This document shows, piece after piece, positions 7,379 through 15,972 of a stretch of 32,352 nt of DNA. Within the stretch, counting starts at the first letter, position 1. The number at the start of each line of letters is the position of its first letter. Source of the stretch: Verrucomicrobiales bacterium (GTDB lineage: Bacteria; Verrucomicrobiota; Verrucomicrobiia; Limisphaerales; F1-12-MAGs170); contig SXMN01000210.1 of assembly GCA_005777315.1 (NCBI GenBank), positions 1 through 32,352 on the forward strand, read 5' to 3'. The notes beneath the pieces were generated by a model. That model did no database searches, was not told the origin of the DNA, and worked only from the letters and a program-made list of their open reading frames with translations. The position numbers were made by a program, and so were the translations under genes.

Positions 7379-9514
7379 ATGATGAGCAAGTTTGGGCCGG
7401 AACATTTTATCAATCGCGAGTTGAGCTGGCTGGCGTTCAACCAGCGTGTGCTGGACGAGGCGCTGGACACGAGGAATCCCCTGCTGGAGAGGGTGAAGTT
7501 CTTTTCGATCTTCAGCTCGAACCTCGATGAGTACTTCGAGGTTCGCGTGGCGGGACTGAAACAACAGATCGAGAGCGAAGTGTCCGAGCGCAGCATGGAC
7601 GGTTTGACGGCGTCTGAGACATTCCGTGCCGTGCAACGGCGGGTACGCCTGATGGTTGACCAGCATTCGGCATGCTGGCGGGATGACTTGCTTCCGTCAC
7701 TCGCCCGCCACGGCATCCGTTTCCTGGACTTTGACGCGCTGGACAAGCAGGACACCAAGTGGCTCGACCGGTATTATCTTGCCGAGGTGCGCCCGGTGTT
7801 AACCCCCCTGGGCATCGATCCAGCCCATCCATTTCCCCAACTGCTCAACAAATCACTCAACTTCATTGTCGAGTTGGAGGTCACGCAGAACGGCGTCAGC
7901 CGCGAGAGGCTTGCGGTCGTTCAGATCCCGCGCCTGCTCCCGAGGTTGATGAAGCTTCCGCGTGAAGATTCAAGGCAGGATTACGTTTTCCTGAGCCGCA
8001 TCATTGGCAAGAATCTGGCCGACATTTTCCCCGGAAACGCAATCCGAGGTCATTGGCTTTTCCGCGTCACCCGCAACGGTGAGCTTTACATCGACGAGCA
8101 GGAGGAGGCGAGTCTGCTGGAGGCCGTCGAGGACGAGCTGCACAACCGGCGGAAGGGCGATGCCGTCCGGATTGAAGTGGAGCGTGATTGCCCGCCGCGC
8201 ATCCGCGCCTATTTGCTCGAAACGCTGGATTTAAGGGATGAAGACCTCTATGTGATCGATGGCCCGCTGAACCCCACGCGGCTTATGACGATCTGCGCCG
8301 GAGATCATTCTCCGGAGCTGAGGGATCCGCCGTTCGTGGCGCCGATCACGGTGGCAGCTCGCAGGGTGGAAGATCTGTTCGCGGCAATTCGTGAACGGGA
8401 CATTCTCCTTCACCACCCTTACGAAAGCTTCACCACGATCGTCGAGTGGCTTGAACGGGCCGCGAGCGATCCCAAGGTACTGGCGATCAAACAGACATTG
8501 TAACGCACCGGAGGCGATGCCCGGATCGTCGGAGCACTCATCAACGGCGCACGCAACGGGAAGCAGGTCACCGCCGTGGTAGAGCTCAAGGCACGCTTCG
8601 ACGAGGCCAACAACATCCTTTGGGCGCGCAAGCTTGAAGAGGCTGGAGTTCATGTTGTCTATGGACTGGTGGGCTATAAGATCCATTGCAAGATGGCTCT
8701 CGTCGTGCGTCGAGACGAAGATGGCATCCGGCGGTATGTCCACCTTGGGACAGGAAATTACAACGCCAGCACCGCCAGACTTTACACAGATGTCGGCTTG
8801 CTGACATGCAAGCCGGACTTCGGAGAGGACGCCACCAACCTTTTTAATCTGCTGACGGGGATTTGTCAGTTTCAAGGCACAAAAAAACTCCTGGTAGCCC
8901 CCTTTACCCTCCATGAACGGATCATCAATCTGATCGGGCAGGAAGCCGCCAATGCTGAAAAAGGGCTCCCGGCGCGAATCATTGCCAAAATGAACTCACT
9001 GGTGGATCGCGAGACAATCCAGGCGCTCTACCGGGCTTCGCAAGCGGGCGTGAAAATCGAGCTGATCGTGCGCGGTATCTGCTGCCTGCGGCCCGGGGTT
9101 GTCGGCATCAGTGAGAACATTTCCGTTCGCAGCATCGTGGATCGTTTCCTGGAACACAGCCGTATCTTCTACTTCGAAAACGCTCTCAAGCCCCAGTTGT
9201 TCATCGGCAGTGCGGATTGGATGCCGCGAAACTTCTTCGCCCGATTTGAAGTTGTTGTGCCGATCGAGGATGGCAACCTGCGAGACCGTCTGATACACGA
9301 AATACTCGCGCTGCCACTGGCGGATAACATCAAGGCGCGCACCCTCCAGTCCGACGGATCCTATCGCAAGGCAACGCCGGCGAAGGGTGAAACACCACAT
9401 CGTTCCCAGACCGAATTTGTCGCCAAGGCATTGGGCGGCGGTGCCACCCCACAAAAGTCGAGGTCGCAGTACCCAAAGATGAAGGTAGCACCACGGCCCG
9501 CTTCATTGACGTAA
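7379..9514 (+). pseudogene. ppk1: Polyphosphate kinase 1, interrupted by in-frame TAA
   Basis: PPK1 reversibly transfers the gamma phosphate of ATP to polyphosphate. The frame runs 711 codons, normal for the family, but codon 375 (8501-8503) is TAA. The N-terminal part (FINRELSWLAFNQRVLDEA, then SIFSSNLDEYFEVRVAGL) and the part after the stop are both well conserved and in the same frame. Codon 436 is the His of YKIHCKMAL, matching the phosphorylated His435 of E. coli PPK; codon 593 is the His of FLEHSRI, matching His592. The stop falls in IKQTL-stop-RTGGD, where the family has IKxTLYR: the stop replaces the conserved Tyr, one base from TAC or TAT. As written, the product is a 374-aa fragment without the catalytic histidines. 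A GTG at 8576 could only start a C-terminal fragment. The causes could be a recent nonsense mutation, a sequencing error, or (least likely) readthrough. Confidence 0.9.
8501..8503 (+). other. Premature TAA within ppk1
   Basis: In-frame stop at codon 375 of ppk1, at the position of the family-conserved Tyr in the LYR motif. The flanking codons stay in frame on both sides, so a single substitution explains it and no frameshift is involved. Other genes in this window end naturally with TAA, which argues against TAA being reassigned in this organism. Confidence 0.9.
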
Positions 9515-9628
9515 CGTTGAGTGCTGATCGCTACCATGGAAACCATGGTTTGAGAGTTGTGAGGCATTCCCGACCCATCTGATTGGATTGAATTCAGATA
9601 CAACGCCGCTTGAAGAAATTCCCCGGCT

Positions 9629-11449
9629 TCAATGTTTGGCGCTGGCGAGCGGCTCCGCCAGGGGCCATTCGCCCCTGATCCAGTCAGTAAGCAACGAGAT
9701 TTCCCGCGGCGTGAGCTGGTGCTCTTTGCCAAATGACGGCATGCGATCATTTCGTTTGCCGTAAAAGCGTTCGTGAGCCGGGTCGGAAATAAAGCTGATC
9801 AACCATTCGCGTGAACCGAATCCCGTGAGGTCTGGCGCGGTTGCGTCCTCGTCCTTCTTCCGGAACTGGTGACACTCGGCACATCGCATCTCCGAGTCGG
9901 CGAACAACCGCCTCCCTTCCTCGATTGCGGTAACCTCCTGCCTGTCGGCTCCAGCCTGGCTTTTCAGACCTGCTTCGGCGGACACCGCCATGACCACTTT
10001 TTTCAGACGTTCCTTTTGCTGGGCGTCAAACCTGGTAACATCCTTCATAACAAACCGGACCATCTTGCCGTCCTTGAATTTCGTGCCGCCGAAATAATTC
10101 GATGCCGCCACATGTTCCGGATCCACCATCCCGGCGAGCCATTCGCGAGAGCCGAATCCTTTCAAATCCGGAGCGCTCGCCGCGTCGGCTGGCAACGCGC
10201 CCATCCCATCGTGCCCGTCAAAGCGATGACAGCTTGCGCAGCTCCTCGCGAAGAGCCTGGGTCCCTGAGTCAATGGATCCTCCCGCAGCAGCGTCAGGGC
10301 GCCGGATTCAGGAATGCCACGGAGTCGCGCCAGCGCGACGGCGCGTTCCGCGCTGGCATGGGCTTGCTTCGTAGCCAGTTGAAATTCGGGTTTCTGCCGG
10401 TCTTCAGCGTAGGCCAGGTATGTCAGACCGGCCGCACCGATCAGGACTGAGAAGAGCAATCCAAGGTTGAATCGATGGCCCAATTTCCATTTCCCGATGA
10501 AGGGCATGAGAAATACCAGTCCCATGACGATGCTTGGAATGATCACGGATCCCCAGAGTTCCTTGTCACCTGGGAAATACTTCAGAAATTGAAACAAGAA
10601 GAGGAAATACCATTCAGGACGCGCAGCCGAGTATTGTTCCGAAGGGTCGGCCGGGGCTCCGAGTTCGGCACCCAGCGGAGCATCAGGTGAAAACAGCCTC
10701 GGGCTGACGATCAGAAACAGGATTGTTACGAGAACTGCGAGACAGGCCACCGCATCCTTCAACACTTGATCGGGCCAGAATGCCACATCCGGACGCCGAA
10801 CAGGCTGCCGGGGCGTAAGTCCGTGCCGCCGGACAAGATAGATGTGGACCACGATCAGCAGGATGATCATTCCCGGTAGCACGCCCGCATGAATCGCCAG
10901 AAATCGAGTGAGCGTGTGGTGTCCAAAATCGCTTCCCCCAATGATTACTTTTTGAATGGAAGCTCCCACCACCGGTGTCGCGCCCGCCAGGCTCGCAACC
11001 ACTTTGGACGCCCAGTATCCCTTCTGATCCCAAGGCAGCAGATAACCCGTCAACGACAGTCCCAGGACCATCAGGAGCATCATGATCCCCGTCAGGAAAT
11101 TGAGTTCTCGAGGCGCCTTGTAAGCGCCATCGATCACCACTTGCATCAGGTGGAGCACCAGCAACACGATCATGGCTTGCGCTGCGAAATGGTGAATACC
11201 TCGCAACAACCAGCCTCCCGTCATCTCATGCTGGATGTAATAAACACTCTCCCACGCCGTCTGGGTGCTCGGGCTGTAGGCGAACAGCAGGAACAAGCCG
11301 GTGATCATCTGGATCACGAACGCAAATGTCAGCGTGCTGCCCCACACATAACGCCAGCGCGAACCGCCTGGCACATTTTCGTAGAGCGCCTCGCGGGTGA
11401 GCTTGCGAAAGCCCGTCCGGTTGTCCAGCCAGTCGAAGAGCGTTTTCAT
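9629..11449 (-). CDS. Cytochrome b fused to two cytochrome c domains
   Basis: The membrane subunit of a quinol-cytochrome c reductase (bc-type complex III), 606 aa. The start at 11449 overlaps the Rieske stop by 4 nt (ATGA); earlier Mets lie inside the Rieske gene. The cytochrome b part (1-350) has about seven or eight membrane helices, haem-ligand His pairs at 86/100 and 187/202, and the Qo-site PEWY motif at 278-281. The helix-D pair is separated by 14 residues, the spacing of cytochrome b6, not the 13 of mitochondrial cytochrome b. The soluble C-terminus carries CASCH (404-408) and CAECH (523-527), each followed by a similar APDLxGFGSREWL segment, so it looks like an internal duplication. 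DRMPSF (Met570) is a likely axial ligand for the second haem. These domains probably replace a separate cytochrome c1. No oxidase gene is in the window. Confidence 0.92.
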   Translation of the reverse strand: MKTLFDWLDNRTGFRKLTREALYENVPGGSRWRYVWGSTLTFAFVIQMITGLFLLFAYSPSTQTAWESVYYIQHEMTGGWLLRGIHHFAAQAMIVLLVLHLMQVVIDGAYKAPRELNFLTGIMMLLMVLGLSLTGYLLPWDQKGYWASKVVASLAGATPVVGASIQKVIIGGSDFGHHTLTRFLAIHAGVLPGMIILLIVVHIYLVRRHGLTPRQPVRRPDVAFWPDQVLKDAVACLAVLVTILFLIVSPRLFSPDAPLGAELGAPADPSEQYSAARPEWYFLFLFQFLKYFPGDKELWGSVIIPSIVMGLVFLMPFIGKWKLGHRFNLGLLFSVLIGAAGLTYLAYAEDRQKPEFQLATKQAHASAERAVALARLRGIPESGALTLLREDPLTQGPRLFARSCASCHRFDGHDGMGALPADAASAPDLKGFGSREWLAGMVDPEHVAASNYFGGTKFKDGKMVRFVMKDVTRFDAQQKERLKKVVMAVSAEAGLKSQAGADRQEVTAIEEGRRLFADSEMRCAECHQFRKKDEDATAPDLTGFGSREWLISFISDPAHERFYGKRNDRMPSFGKEHQLTPREISLLTDWIRGEWPLAEPLASAKH

Positions 11450-11994
11450 GCTCGCGCCAACTTCGTTGCGTGTCCTGCCTGGAAGTTTTGAAATTTGACC
11501 CACACTTCGGACCCATTGCGAACCTCGACTTCAAGCGAGTCCATACCCCGCGGGCTCGGGCTCGACTTCTGCGCCACGGTTCCATCCAGATGAAACAGGC
11601 TGTTATGACACGGACAAAGAAAAGCGCGGCTCGCGGAAGCGTAATCAACAAAGCAGCCCGCGTGAGGGCAACTTACATTGAGCGCCTGGACTTTGCCCCC
11701 TTCAATCCGCCTCAGGTAAACAGCCCCGATGGGGGCGTCGTCATATCGATTCCAGGCGTCCTTCCTGGATGCGAGAATTGTGAATTTCCTGGGAGTCCCG
11801 TCCTCCGGGAGGGAGTCGATGTTCACCACATGAACCGCCGCTCCAGCGTCTTCGCGGCGACCCAGTGGATCCAGGAGCAGCGGCACGCCGGCACCAATGG
11901 GTACTGCCGCCGCAATTCCGCCAAGCACAACTGCCGAAGCCTTTTTGAAAAACTCCCTGCGGTCGGGATCGTGCGAGTCAGGTGGAGAATCCAT
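11446..11994 (-). CDS. Rieske iron-sulfur protein of the bc complex
   Basis: The [2Fe-2S] subunit that takes an electron from quinol and passes it to cytochrome c; it sits on the periplasmic side, tethered by its N-terminal helix. Start chosen at 11994, giving 182 aa and a Tat signal: DRREFFKKAS (11-20) followed by a hydrophobic helix (21-42). Cluster motifs are CPHAGC (109-114) and CPCHNS (127-132): ligands Cys109, His111, Cys127 and His130, with the disulfide pair Cys114/Cys129. The second box ends CHNSLF rather than the usual CHGS, a conservative change in the cluster loop. The gene is first in a two-gene operon and overlaps the cytochrome b start by 4 nt, implying coupled translation. An upstream Met at 12042 is possible. 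Confidence 0.92.
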   Translation of the reverse strand: MDSPPDSHDPDRREFFKKASAVVLGGIAAAVPIGAGVPLLLDPLGRREDAGAAVHVVNIDSLPEDGTPRKFTILASRKDAWNRYDDAPIGAVYLRRIEGGKVQALNVSCPHAGCFVDYASASRAFLCPCHNSLFHLDGTVAQKSSPSPRGMDSLEVEVRNGSEVWVKFQNFQAGHATKLARA

Positions 11995-12171
11995 AGGTGA
12001 CGATTGTGCGCATGGATTAATGGAAACATTGAGGAAACGCAATCTTGAATCCTGTTCCGGACAATGTCTTCACTCTGCGAACCAGCCTGGCGGGCCGGAC
12101 AAGAAACAAGCGAAAAGACTGCCTCTAAACTTTCTGCGTGATTTTCGGCTGAACCGAAGTAGTGTCCGCCC

Positions 12172-13551
12172 ATGCTCATCTGGATTCTTGCTCTCGTATT
12201 GTTCGGCTTGATTGGCGTTCTGGGTTTCTACCAGGGGGCGATCAGGTTTCTAGTTTCGGCGGCTGGATTCGTTGCCGCGCTGTTTCTTGCCGTTCCGCTC
12301 GCGCTGATCACCAAGTTCCTCGTTCCTCTTATTGGGGTCACCGGGAATTTCTGGCCGTGGGCCCTGCCGCTGCTCGTGGGTTTTCTTCTGGTTTATGGAA
12401 TTGGGATCGGGCTGTCGTTCTTTGTGCATCGAAAGGTGGAACATTACTTCAAATACCGCGCCGAGGATGTGGTGCGAATCCGTTGGGAAAGACTGAACCA
12501 GCGGATCGGATTGTGCCTCGGCATGGTGGCGGGCGGCGTGTGGTTTGTTGCCCTCGGCCTGGGAATTTATGTGGCCGGGTATCCAACAGTGCAGTTGTCA
12601 TCCGACGGCACGTCTGGACTTTACCGGATGTTGAACATGGCGCGGAATGATCTCCAGGCGACTGGACTGGACAAAACCGTGGCGCGCTTCGACCCGGCTC
12701 CCGCAAATTATTACAGAATCTCTGATATCCTCGGACTGCTCTACAACAACCCGATCCTTGTGAGCCGGCTTTCGCAGTATCCTCCGTTCCTTCTTACCGG
12801 CGAAAAGACTGAGTTTCAGGCCATCGCCAACGACAAGGACTTCATGAACATGCTTTTGAGCAAGGCGGACATCGCTCAAATTGTGGACCATGCCAACACA
12901 AAGGCCGTCTTGGCCAATCCTGAAATCCTGCTGGAGTTTGCCCAACAGGACTTGAAAGACATCCAGACCTATCTCGAAACAGGCAAATCTCCGAAGTACG
13001 ACGACGAGCGGATTCTGGGTCGGTGGACGATCGATCTCTATTCCACGATCGCGCAGGAAAAGAAGCGCAGACCTGACATCACAACCACGGAGATGAACAA
13101 GCTTAAGAAACAGGCGCAACTGCTCTCCAACGTCGCTTTCGTCGCGACCACCGACAACAAGGCCATCTTGAAAGTCGAACTGACCGAGCAGCAAAAGCAA
13201 TTGCTTCAAGCCCCTCCAGCCGCTGCGGCCACGGAGCCACCTGGTGGGGCGGGTGCCGGCGCAGGCATGTCACCTGAACTGGCTCAGCGCTATGGCTTGA
13301 ACCCGAATCAGCGTGGCGGCCCACGGCGGCCAGGTGCGCCCACTCCACAGCCTGTCGCCAGGCCTGCAGCTCCAACGTTCACACAGCTGGTTTTCTCCGC
13401 GCAGGGAAGTTGGAAGAAGGAGGGGGACAATTACGTGCTCGCGCTTCAGGACGAAAAGAACCAGGGACAAAAAGCGGAAGCGATTGCTGACGGCGAGAGG
13501 CTGACGATCCGGCATCCAGCCCTCACACTGGTCCTCGCCAAGGTGGAGTAA
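12172..13551 (+). CDS. CvpA-like membrane protein with C-terminal lipocalin-like module
   Basis: A 459-aa protein whose N-terminal 140 residues hold four hydrophobic segments (about 2-20, 22-47, 60-85 and 115-140) in the pattern of the CvpA family, including the early GLIGVLGFYQGAIRFL stretch. The middle (about 145-340) is soluble and helical with no domain I know. A Gly/Pro/Ala-rich linker (about 345-405) leads to a short C-terminal beta module (GSWKKEGDNYVLALQDE, GERLTIRHPALTLVLAK) that resembles small secreted beta-barrel modules. CvpA proteins are inner-membrane proteins linked to colicin V production and envelope function, but their activity is not settled. The gene is divergent from the Rieske/cytochrome b operon, with starts 178 bp apart. 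Assignment to CvpA is by pattern only. Confidence 0.7.
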   Translation: MLIWILALVLFGLIGVLGFYQGAIRFLVSAAGFVAALFLAVPLALITKFLVPLIGVTGNFWPWALPLLVGFLLVYGIGIGLSFFVHRKVEHYFKYRAEDVVRIRWERLNQRIGLCLGMVAGGVWFVALGLGIYVAGYPTVQLSSDGTSGLYRMLNMARNDLQATGLDKTVARFDPAPANYYRISDILGLLYNNPILVSRLSQYPPFLLTGEKTEFQAIANDKDFMNMLLSKADIAQIVDHANTKAVLANPEILLEFAQQDLKDIQTYLETGKSPKYDDERILGRWTIDLYSTIAQEKKRRPDITTTEMNKLKKQAQLLSNVAFVATTDNKAILKVELTEQQKQLLQAPPAAAATEPPGGAGAGAGMSPELAQRYGLNPNQRGGPRRPGAPTPQPVARPAAPTFTQLVFSAQGSWKKEGDNYVLALQDEKNQGQKAEAIADGERLTIRHPALTLVLAKVE

Positions 13552-13621
13552 GAACAACGGGAGGGTGTTTCAGGCCATCTGGGAATCCGCTCCGACCAAT
13601 TGCCGGAGGCCTGACGCGAAT

Positions 13622-14119
13622 TCACCGACCGGGCGTGAAGTTGACAGGCCTGACAGACCATCCCGATGCAACTTTTGGCGGCTCTCCGCTCCAGGCTGTC
13701 CGAATGGATGGAGTAAGGCTCGTGAGGGCTACAGTGGCGAACGAGCGGGTCACCCAGGTTTCCTCAGTTGCCAGCCTGGTTGGCTCCGGTTGGGCTTTGA
13801 TGGACGAGCCTGCAAGACTGAACGAGGTCGAAAGCGAACGAGGCTCCGGGCTCAATTCAAGCGTGTCAGCAAACTGCACAGTTGTCAGAAGCGCGGCAGA
13901 CATGACCACACCAGCCACCGAAGTGACCAAGGGATGGGCTTCCAGAAGTTGCATCAACCGGTTCCACCAGCCAGACGCTTCACAGTCTTCGTCAGCCTCC
14001 AACCGGGAAATCACTCGATCCGCAAAATGATCGAAGTAGCCTGGCGGCGGCTGCTCAAGCCGTTTGGCGGCCAGCAATTGCCGAAGGTCCTGGAAGTCCT
14101 GGGATGGAGTCGTCTTCAT
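13622..14119 (-). CDS. Putative anti-sigma factor, single-pass membrane protein
   Basis: A 165-aa protein whose start overlaps the stop of the ECF sigma gene by 4 nt, the usual arrangement for a cognate anti-sigma factor. The N-terminal about 60 residues are cytoplasmic and helical, with a PPPGYFDHFADRVISRL block (25-41); one membrane helix spans about 62-81; the remainder would be periplasmic. It lacks the HxxxCxxC zinc motif of ZAS-type anti-sigma factors, so the role rests mainly on context and topology. The tail is Ser/Thr-rich without a known domain. Moderate confidence in function, high that it is a gene. Confidence 0.72.
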   Translation of the reverse strand: MKTTPSQDFQDLRQLLAAKRLEQPPPGYFDHFADRVISRLEADEDCEASGWWNRLMQLLEAHPLVTSVAGVVMSAALLTTVQFADTLELSPEPRSLSTSFSLAGSSIKAQPEPTRLATEETWVTRSFATVALTSLTPSIRTAWSGEPPKVASGWSVRPVNFTPGR

Positions 14120-14748
14120 TTTACAAATTCTGCCAAGTGCCCCTGCAGTTGTTGTCGGGCGTAGTAAAGCCTGGATCGGACGGTACCGGTATTGCAGTCC
14201 ATGATTTTGCTGATTTCGTCATGGGATAAACCCTGAATATCGTGCAGCGTCACCACCAGTCTATGAGGTTCGGACAGTTTCAGCATCGCTTCGTTCAATC
14301 TTACCTGCAATTCCCCGAGGTTGAGTTCATGACGGGGTGTCTTGTCCGAGATCAACGCTCCCAATCCGGAGTCGCGCTCCAGCAGGTCCGAATCCAGATC
14401 GTTCAGGCTCATTTGCCCCCGTCTCGATCTCTGCTTCAAAAAATTGAGCGTCTTGTTGACCGCAATCCGGTAAAGCCACGTAAAAAACAGACTCTGGCCG
14501 CGAAATGAGCCAATCGCCCGAAATGCCCTGATAAATGTCTCCTGGGCCAGATCGCTGGCGTCCTCGTGGTTCGAGGTCATGTGATAAATCGTGGCGTAAA
14601 CCCCCTTCTGGTAACGCCGCACAAGTTGATCGTATGCAGCATGGTCTCCTTCCTGAGCCCTTTGGATAAGCGTGGAATCCTCCAACTCGCCGGAGGCTGT
14701 TGGCGTCTCGGAGGAATGGGCCGGAGGCTTGCTGATCGCCAGGGACAT
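14116..14748 (-). CDS. ECF-family RNA polymerase sigma factor
   Basis: A 210-aa group IV (ECF, RpoE/SigW-like) sigma factor. Region 2 spans about 26-105, with DASDLAQETFIRAFRAIGSF (63-82) covering the -10 recognition helix, and TWLYRIAVNKTLNFLKQRSR (90-109) at its end. Region 4 spans about 148-205: LSEPHRLVVTLHDIQGLSHD and EISKIMDCNTGTVRSRLYYA form the -35 helix-turn-helix. Its start lies 1 nt after the stop of the upstream polyprenyl synthase gene, and its stop overlaps the putative anti-sigma start. The three genes therefore form one transcription unit, which implies the regulator is made along with an isoprenoid enzyme. The inducing signal is not visible here. Confidence 0.93.
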   Translation of the reverse strand: MSLAISKPPAHSSETPTASGELEDSTLIQRAQEGDHAAYDQLVRRYQKGVYATIYHMTSNHEDASDLAQETFIRAFRAIGSFRGQSLFFTWLYRIAVNKTLNFLKQRSRRGQMSLNDLDSDLLERDSGLGALISDKTPRHELNLGELQVRLNEAMLKLSEPHRLVVTLHDIQGLSHDEISKIMDCNTGTVRSRLYYARQQLQGHLAEFVK

Positions 14749-14749
14749 G

Positions 14750-15793
14750 TTAAGTGGCCACCCCCAGGCTGTCGGTTTGTTGAGCGAGGAATTCTGTCAG
14801 CGTTGCCAGAGCCTCGCGGCTTCGGTTATGTGGAAGCGGACACAATGCCTCGCGCGACGCCTCGAGAAACCGATGAACCACATCGCACGACTCGTCACGG
14901 GCTCCATAACGCTCGAGCAGTTCGAACACCTGGGAGAACATCCTGGGATTCCAATGCGTGATCAAATCCTGGAGCAGCGTCTTGTCAGCTGAGTCCGCCC
15001 GTTCCAAAACCACGAGCAATGGAAGCGTTAGCTTGCCGCTCACGAGATCCGTCCCAAGTGACTTGCCCACCAGGATTTCCGTCCCGAAGAGATCGAGGCA
15101 ATCGTCGTAGATCTGGTAGGCTGTGCCGAGGGCGGTGCCGTAGCTGCGGAGTGCGTTGCATTCCCCGGGAGTCCCTCCAGCCAGCGACGCGCCCAGTTCA
15201 CAAGACAGGGCGAACAATTCCGCAGTCTTCATTTCCAGGATGCGGAAGTACTCCGCCCGGTTCATGCTGAAATTCTGGCGTTGCAAAGTCTGGATGATTT
15301 CGCCGGAACAAACCCGGTTCGTGGCCGCCGCCACCGCGCGGCAGATGTCCGGTTTCGGAAAACTCGCGGCAAGCTTGACGGCCTGCGCAAACAGACAGTC
15401 CCCCACGAGCACGGAAGTCTGGTTGCCCCAGTTCGCCGCCAGAGTTGGCTTTCGCCGCCTTAGTTCCGCGGAATCCATCACATCGTCATGCACCAGGGTG
15501 GCCAGATGTATCATCTCGATGATGGTCGCCACAGTGACCAGCGAATCATTCAACTTCCCAAGGGCACCGCCGCTTAATGCCACCAGCACGGGACGCAATT
15601 GCTTGCCTTGATTCGTCAGAGCATAAGAGGCGTACGAGGCTATCTCCGGCTCAAATCCCCTGATTTGATCCACGAGGTTTGCCGCGACTTGATCCAAAAA
15701 AGGCTGGATCGGATCAATGATCTCCTTCCATCCAAGAACGAGGTCTGGAACGTGAGATGGGGAAAGAGCCAAATTCGAGTTTGCTGCCAGCAT
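14750..15793 (-). CDS. Polyprenyl diphosphate synthase (trans, long chain)
   Basis: Condenses isopentenyl diphosphate onto an allylic diphosphate to make a long-chain prenyl diphosphate, probably for the quinone side chain. At 347 aa it has all the family landmarks: GKQLRP (63-68), the first Asp-rich motif HDDVMD (102-107) followed by RRRKPT, the GDCLFA segment (131-136), Lys in GTDLVSGKLTLP (247-258), and the second Asp-rich motif YDDCLD (229-234). Before the first Asp-rich motif stand small residues (ATLV), consistent with a long-chain synthase of the IspB/HepT type and not a farnesyl synthase, but chain length cannot be read safely. It leads the operon with the sigma/anti-sigma pair and is divergent from the mnmC-like gene. 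Confidence 0.92.
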   Translation of the reverse strand: MLAANSNLALSPSHVPDLVLGWKEIIDPIQPFLDQVAANLVDQIRGFEPEIASYASYALTNQGKQLRPVLVALSGGALGKLNDSLVTVATIIEMIHLATLVHDDVMDSAELRRRKPTLAANWGNQTSVLVGDCLFAQAVKLAASFPKPDICRAVAAATNRVCSGEIIQTLQRQNFSMNRAEYFRILEMKTAELFALSCELGASLAGGTPGECNALRSYGTALGTAYQIYDDCLDLFGTEILVGKSLGTDLVSGKLTLPLLVVLERADSADKTLLQDLITHWNPRMFSQVFELLERYGARDESCDVVHRFLEASREALCPLPHNRSREALATLTEFLAQQTDSLGVAT

Positions 15794-15972
15794 TCGCTGA
15801 AAATATAGGTTTTGAGGAAAACCAAGTCAAACCGTTATCCGGCGCAAACAAGCGGCCAAGGCACTGTCTCGGAAATACAGGATACCATTTGCCAGTGGTG
15901 TGCAGCTTCAGCAAATCCACGGCGTGCCACTCAGTACTTCTTCAAATTGACCTCATCTGCTAGCTTTGCCGC

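Noticed and set aside
8501..8503. TAA reassigned to an amino acid in this organism
   Set aside because: Several other genes here end naturally at TAA with normal lengths, for example the oxidoreductase at 5579 and the propeller gene ending at 30008.
8576..9514. C-terminal part of ppk1 as a separate GTG-started gene
   Set aside because: It begins mid-domain in the same frame as the upstream part, with no ribosome binding site; it is better explained as the rest of an interrupted gene.
9533..9549. ACCATGG / CCATGGT hairpin after ppk1
   Set aside because: Only 7 bp with an AAA triloop and no T tract; likely chance in a short convergent gap.
12028..12043. ATTG-N8-CAAT near the Rieske gene as a regulator site
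   Set aside because: Four-base arms are too short to separate from chance, and it matches no known operator.
13570..13614. TCAGGCC and GGCCTGA arms between the CvpA-like and anti-sigma genes
   Set aside because: The loop is 31 nt long and the stem only 7 bp, too weak for a terminator claim.
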